Both the position numbers and the translations under genes were made by a program. Below the pieces are notes generated by a model. It made no database searches. It had not been told where the DNA came from and was given only the letters and a program-made list of their open reading frames with translations. A DNA stretch of 64,000 bases from Deltaproteobacteria bacterium (GTDB taxonomy: Bacteria > Desulfobacterota > Desulfomonilia > UBA1062): NCBI GenBank assembly GCA_029547185.1, contig JAKPPU010000056.1:1-64000 (forward strand), read 5' to 3'. This document shows positions 62,491 to 64,000 of this stretch, in pieces (position 1 is the first letter of the stretch; each line of letters starts with the position of its first letter).

Positions 62491-64000
62491 ATGAAAGAAA
62501 GTATGAAAATCCTGTTCCTTCGGCCGTTGATGTTTCAAGAGACCATACCCGTCGCTGTCCTCGTTCCCACCCTGGTGGTTTTTTTCATGTACGTCTCTGA
62601 TGCAGTGATGGAGAATTTCCTCCTCGTGCTGATGCTCGCATCTGCCGCCGTGATCTGGGGCCTCATTCTGGGTTCCCTGACAAAATATTTCCTTGTCCGC
62701 CCTGCCATCGAGGTCATGGAGAAGGAATCATGCTCGCTGGCCGAGGTCCAGCGAGCCGTACGCTGCGTATCAATGCTTCCTTCGGCAGAGGCAATCGTCA
62801 TTTTCTTGAGGTTCGGTCTTTTCGGCAATCTCATTGCCGTAACGCCGGTCTACCTCAAGGGGTCCATAGGGATGCCCGTGTACCTGTTCGCGATAAATTC
62901 ATTGATCATGATCGGTCTCTGGGCCATGCCGATTTTCTATCTTACTTCGGAAAACAGTCTGACCTCCTTCTATATGAACAGCAACCTCAGAGGGGTGCTG
63001 GACAGCGACATGCGTATGTTCAGAATGAGTCTCAGCAGAAAAACCCTGTTCACGATTCTTCTGATAGCCCTTCCCCCCCTTCTTCTCATTCTCGGCCTGC
63101 TGAATCTTTCCGTGGCGACCAATCTCGGGATAGACTCCCTCCATCTGGCGTTCATTGTTGTCCTCTGTGAGACCGCAGTGGTTACGGTCCTCTGCGGCTT
63201 TCTGCTCATGAGGAGCCTTTCTCTCTCGATAGGGAAGATGTCCTTCATGTTCAAGGACATGGCAAAGGGGCAGGGTGATCTCACCAGGCGGCTCCATGTA
63301 ACAGGGCTCAATGAGGTGGGAGAGCTCGCCTTCTGGTTCAATGAGTTCATGAATGATCTCGAGCAGATTGTGGGGCATGTCCGGGAAACCTCTCTTGAGC
63401 TTCACTACACCATTGAAGATGTAAATACCGGTTCCCAGGGACTCTCCCAGGCCACCCAGGAACAGGCGGCTACTGTGGAACAGATATCGGCATCCATCGA
63501 TGAGATGAACTCTTCGGTCAAGAGCAACTCCGAGCTCATCAATGAAGGGAAAGAGTCTTCGAGCGCCGTCACCGAGCTCATCGATCAGAACAAGCAGGTT
63601 TTTGCCGATCTCATGAGCGCTGTCCGAGAGATTTCCCTGGACTCCCGGAAGATCGGAGATATCGTATCGACCGTCAACGAAGTGGCCTTTCATACGAATC
63701 TCCTTGCACTGAATGCCTCGGTCGAGGCGGCCAGGGCGGGCGAGCACGGCAAGGGCTTTGCCGTGGTTGCAGGCGAGGTGAGAAATCTCGCCCAGCGGTC
63801 TGCCCAGGCTGCCGGTGAAATCAAGGCCCTCATTGAAGGGACTGTGAGCCGGATCAAGAACGGCGACGAGATGATGGAAAAGGCCTCCTCCTCCCTCGAG
63901 GAGCTCATGGCGCGCATGGAGTTCTTTTTCAGGATGATGGAGACGATCAGCACCTCCAGCATAGAGCAGAGGCAGAGCATCGGCGAGCTCTCAAGGGCCA
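62491..64000 (+). CDS. Methyl-accepting chemotaxis-type protein with six N-terminal membrane helices, partial
   Basis: At least 503 residues; runs off the right edge. ATG at 62491 follows AAGGGGAAATGC (another ATG at 62503 is possible). Six hydrophobic segments occupy residues about 15-250 with only short loops, then a HAMP-like linker (SIGKMSFMFKDMAKGQGDLTRRL; GELAFWFNEFMNDLEQIV) and the signalling domain with the hairpin tip EVAFHTNLLALNASVEAARAGEHGKGFAVVAGEVRNLAQRSAQAA. There is no periplasmic ligand domain, so the membrane region itself may sense membrane state or a hydrophobic signal. No che genes are in view. Confidence 0.9.
   Translation, partial: MKESMKILFLRPLMFQETIPVAVLVPTLVVFFMYVSDAVMENFLLVLMLASAAVIWGLILGSLTKYFLVRPAIEVMEKESCSLAEVQRAVRCVSMLPSAEAIVIFLRFGLFGNLIAVTPVYLKGSIGMPVYLFAINSLIMIGLWAMPIFYLTSENSLTSFYMNSNLRGVLDSDMRMFRMSLSRKTLFTILLIALPPLLLILGLLNLSVATNLGIDSLHLAFIVVLCETAVVTVLCGFLLMRSLSLSIGKMSFMFKDMAKGQGDLTRRLHVTGLNEVGELAFWFNEFMNDLEQIVGHVRETSLELHYTIEDVNTGSQGLSQATQEQAATVEQISASIDEMNSSVKSNSELINEGKESSSAVTELIDQNKQVFADLMSAVREISLDSRKIGDIVSTVNEVAFHTNLLALNASVEAARAGEHGKGFAVVAGEVRNLAQRSAQAAGEIKALIEGTVSRIKNGDEMMEKASSSLEELMARMEFFFRMMETISTSSIEQRQSIGELSRA

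Overview
The window looks like chromosome of a GC-rich anaerobic bacterium, most plausibly a member of the former Deltaproteobacteria (Desulfobacterota). This is inferred from the gene set: a single-chain ADP-forming acyl-CoA synthetase, a 606-residue acyl-CoA dehydrogenase, nickel-pincer cofactor genes (larCBE), an N-type F1F0 ATPase, an AhcY-type SAH hydrolase and NtrC-type regulation. I cannot name a genus. No transposase, prophage, CRISPR array, rRNA or tRNA was recognised.

Layout. 1-7.3 kb: start of a class II aldolase, an acyl-CoA synthetase with ATP-grasp-first domain order, a carotenoid-hydratase-like membrane protein, an NCS2-like permease, an enoyl-CoA hydratase and a nitroreductase. 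7.5-11.7 kb: larC-larB-larE in overlapping order (no larA in the window) facing a DUF362 protein. 11.8-20.7 kb: metal and membrane genes: CDF exporter, PH-like membrane protein, YjbQ, an orphan EncFtn-like ferritin, a CopB-type P1B ATPase, a UPF0182 protein and a site-2 protease with CBS domains. 21-24.2 kb: GAPDH preceded by a sigma-54-like promoter, a strong terminator, and PolX. 24.2-28.6 kb: trehalose synthase TreT, a decayed galT, a small FKBP, a D-2-hydroxyacid dehydrogenase and a PfkB kinase, all co-directional with and downstream of the ATPase genes.

28.7-38.3 kb is the most interesting part. A complete N-ATPase operon (atpDCQRBEFAG) has a c subunit with the residues expected for Na+ binding. 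Its leader can fold as a three-way junction with a competing helix beside the start codon, which makes it a candidate riboswitch (Na+-I is a testable guess). Upstream lies a tight set: an 88-residue unknown protein, a Lon-like protein that has lost both its Walker A and its protease domain, and an overlapping RpoH-like sigma factor. 38.8-42.8 kb holds a lone Fis-type HTH protein and an NtrC-family regulator with its hybrid kinase.

43-54.5 kb is mainly biosynthesis: TsaC, PurE, PurD, PurH, a hypothetical protein, a CoA-type Nudix hydrolase, PurC, threonine synthase, MetK-AhcY and a monoacylglycerol-lipase-like hydrolase. 54.7-64 kb: an acyl-CoA dehydrogenase with a clear promoter and a FadR-like operator, a flavin reductase, a three-gene set (Nramp-related transporter, PRC/MgtE_N/CBS sensor-like protein, 37-residue membrane peptide), a CoA-disulfide reductase with a rhodanese domain, and a chemoreceptor that runs off the window end.

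Together the genes point to beta-oxidation-type acyl-CoA metabolism, substrate-level ATP formation from acyl-CoA, Na+ bioenergetics and several layers of metal homeostasis.
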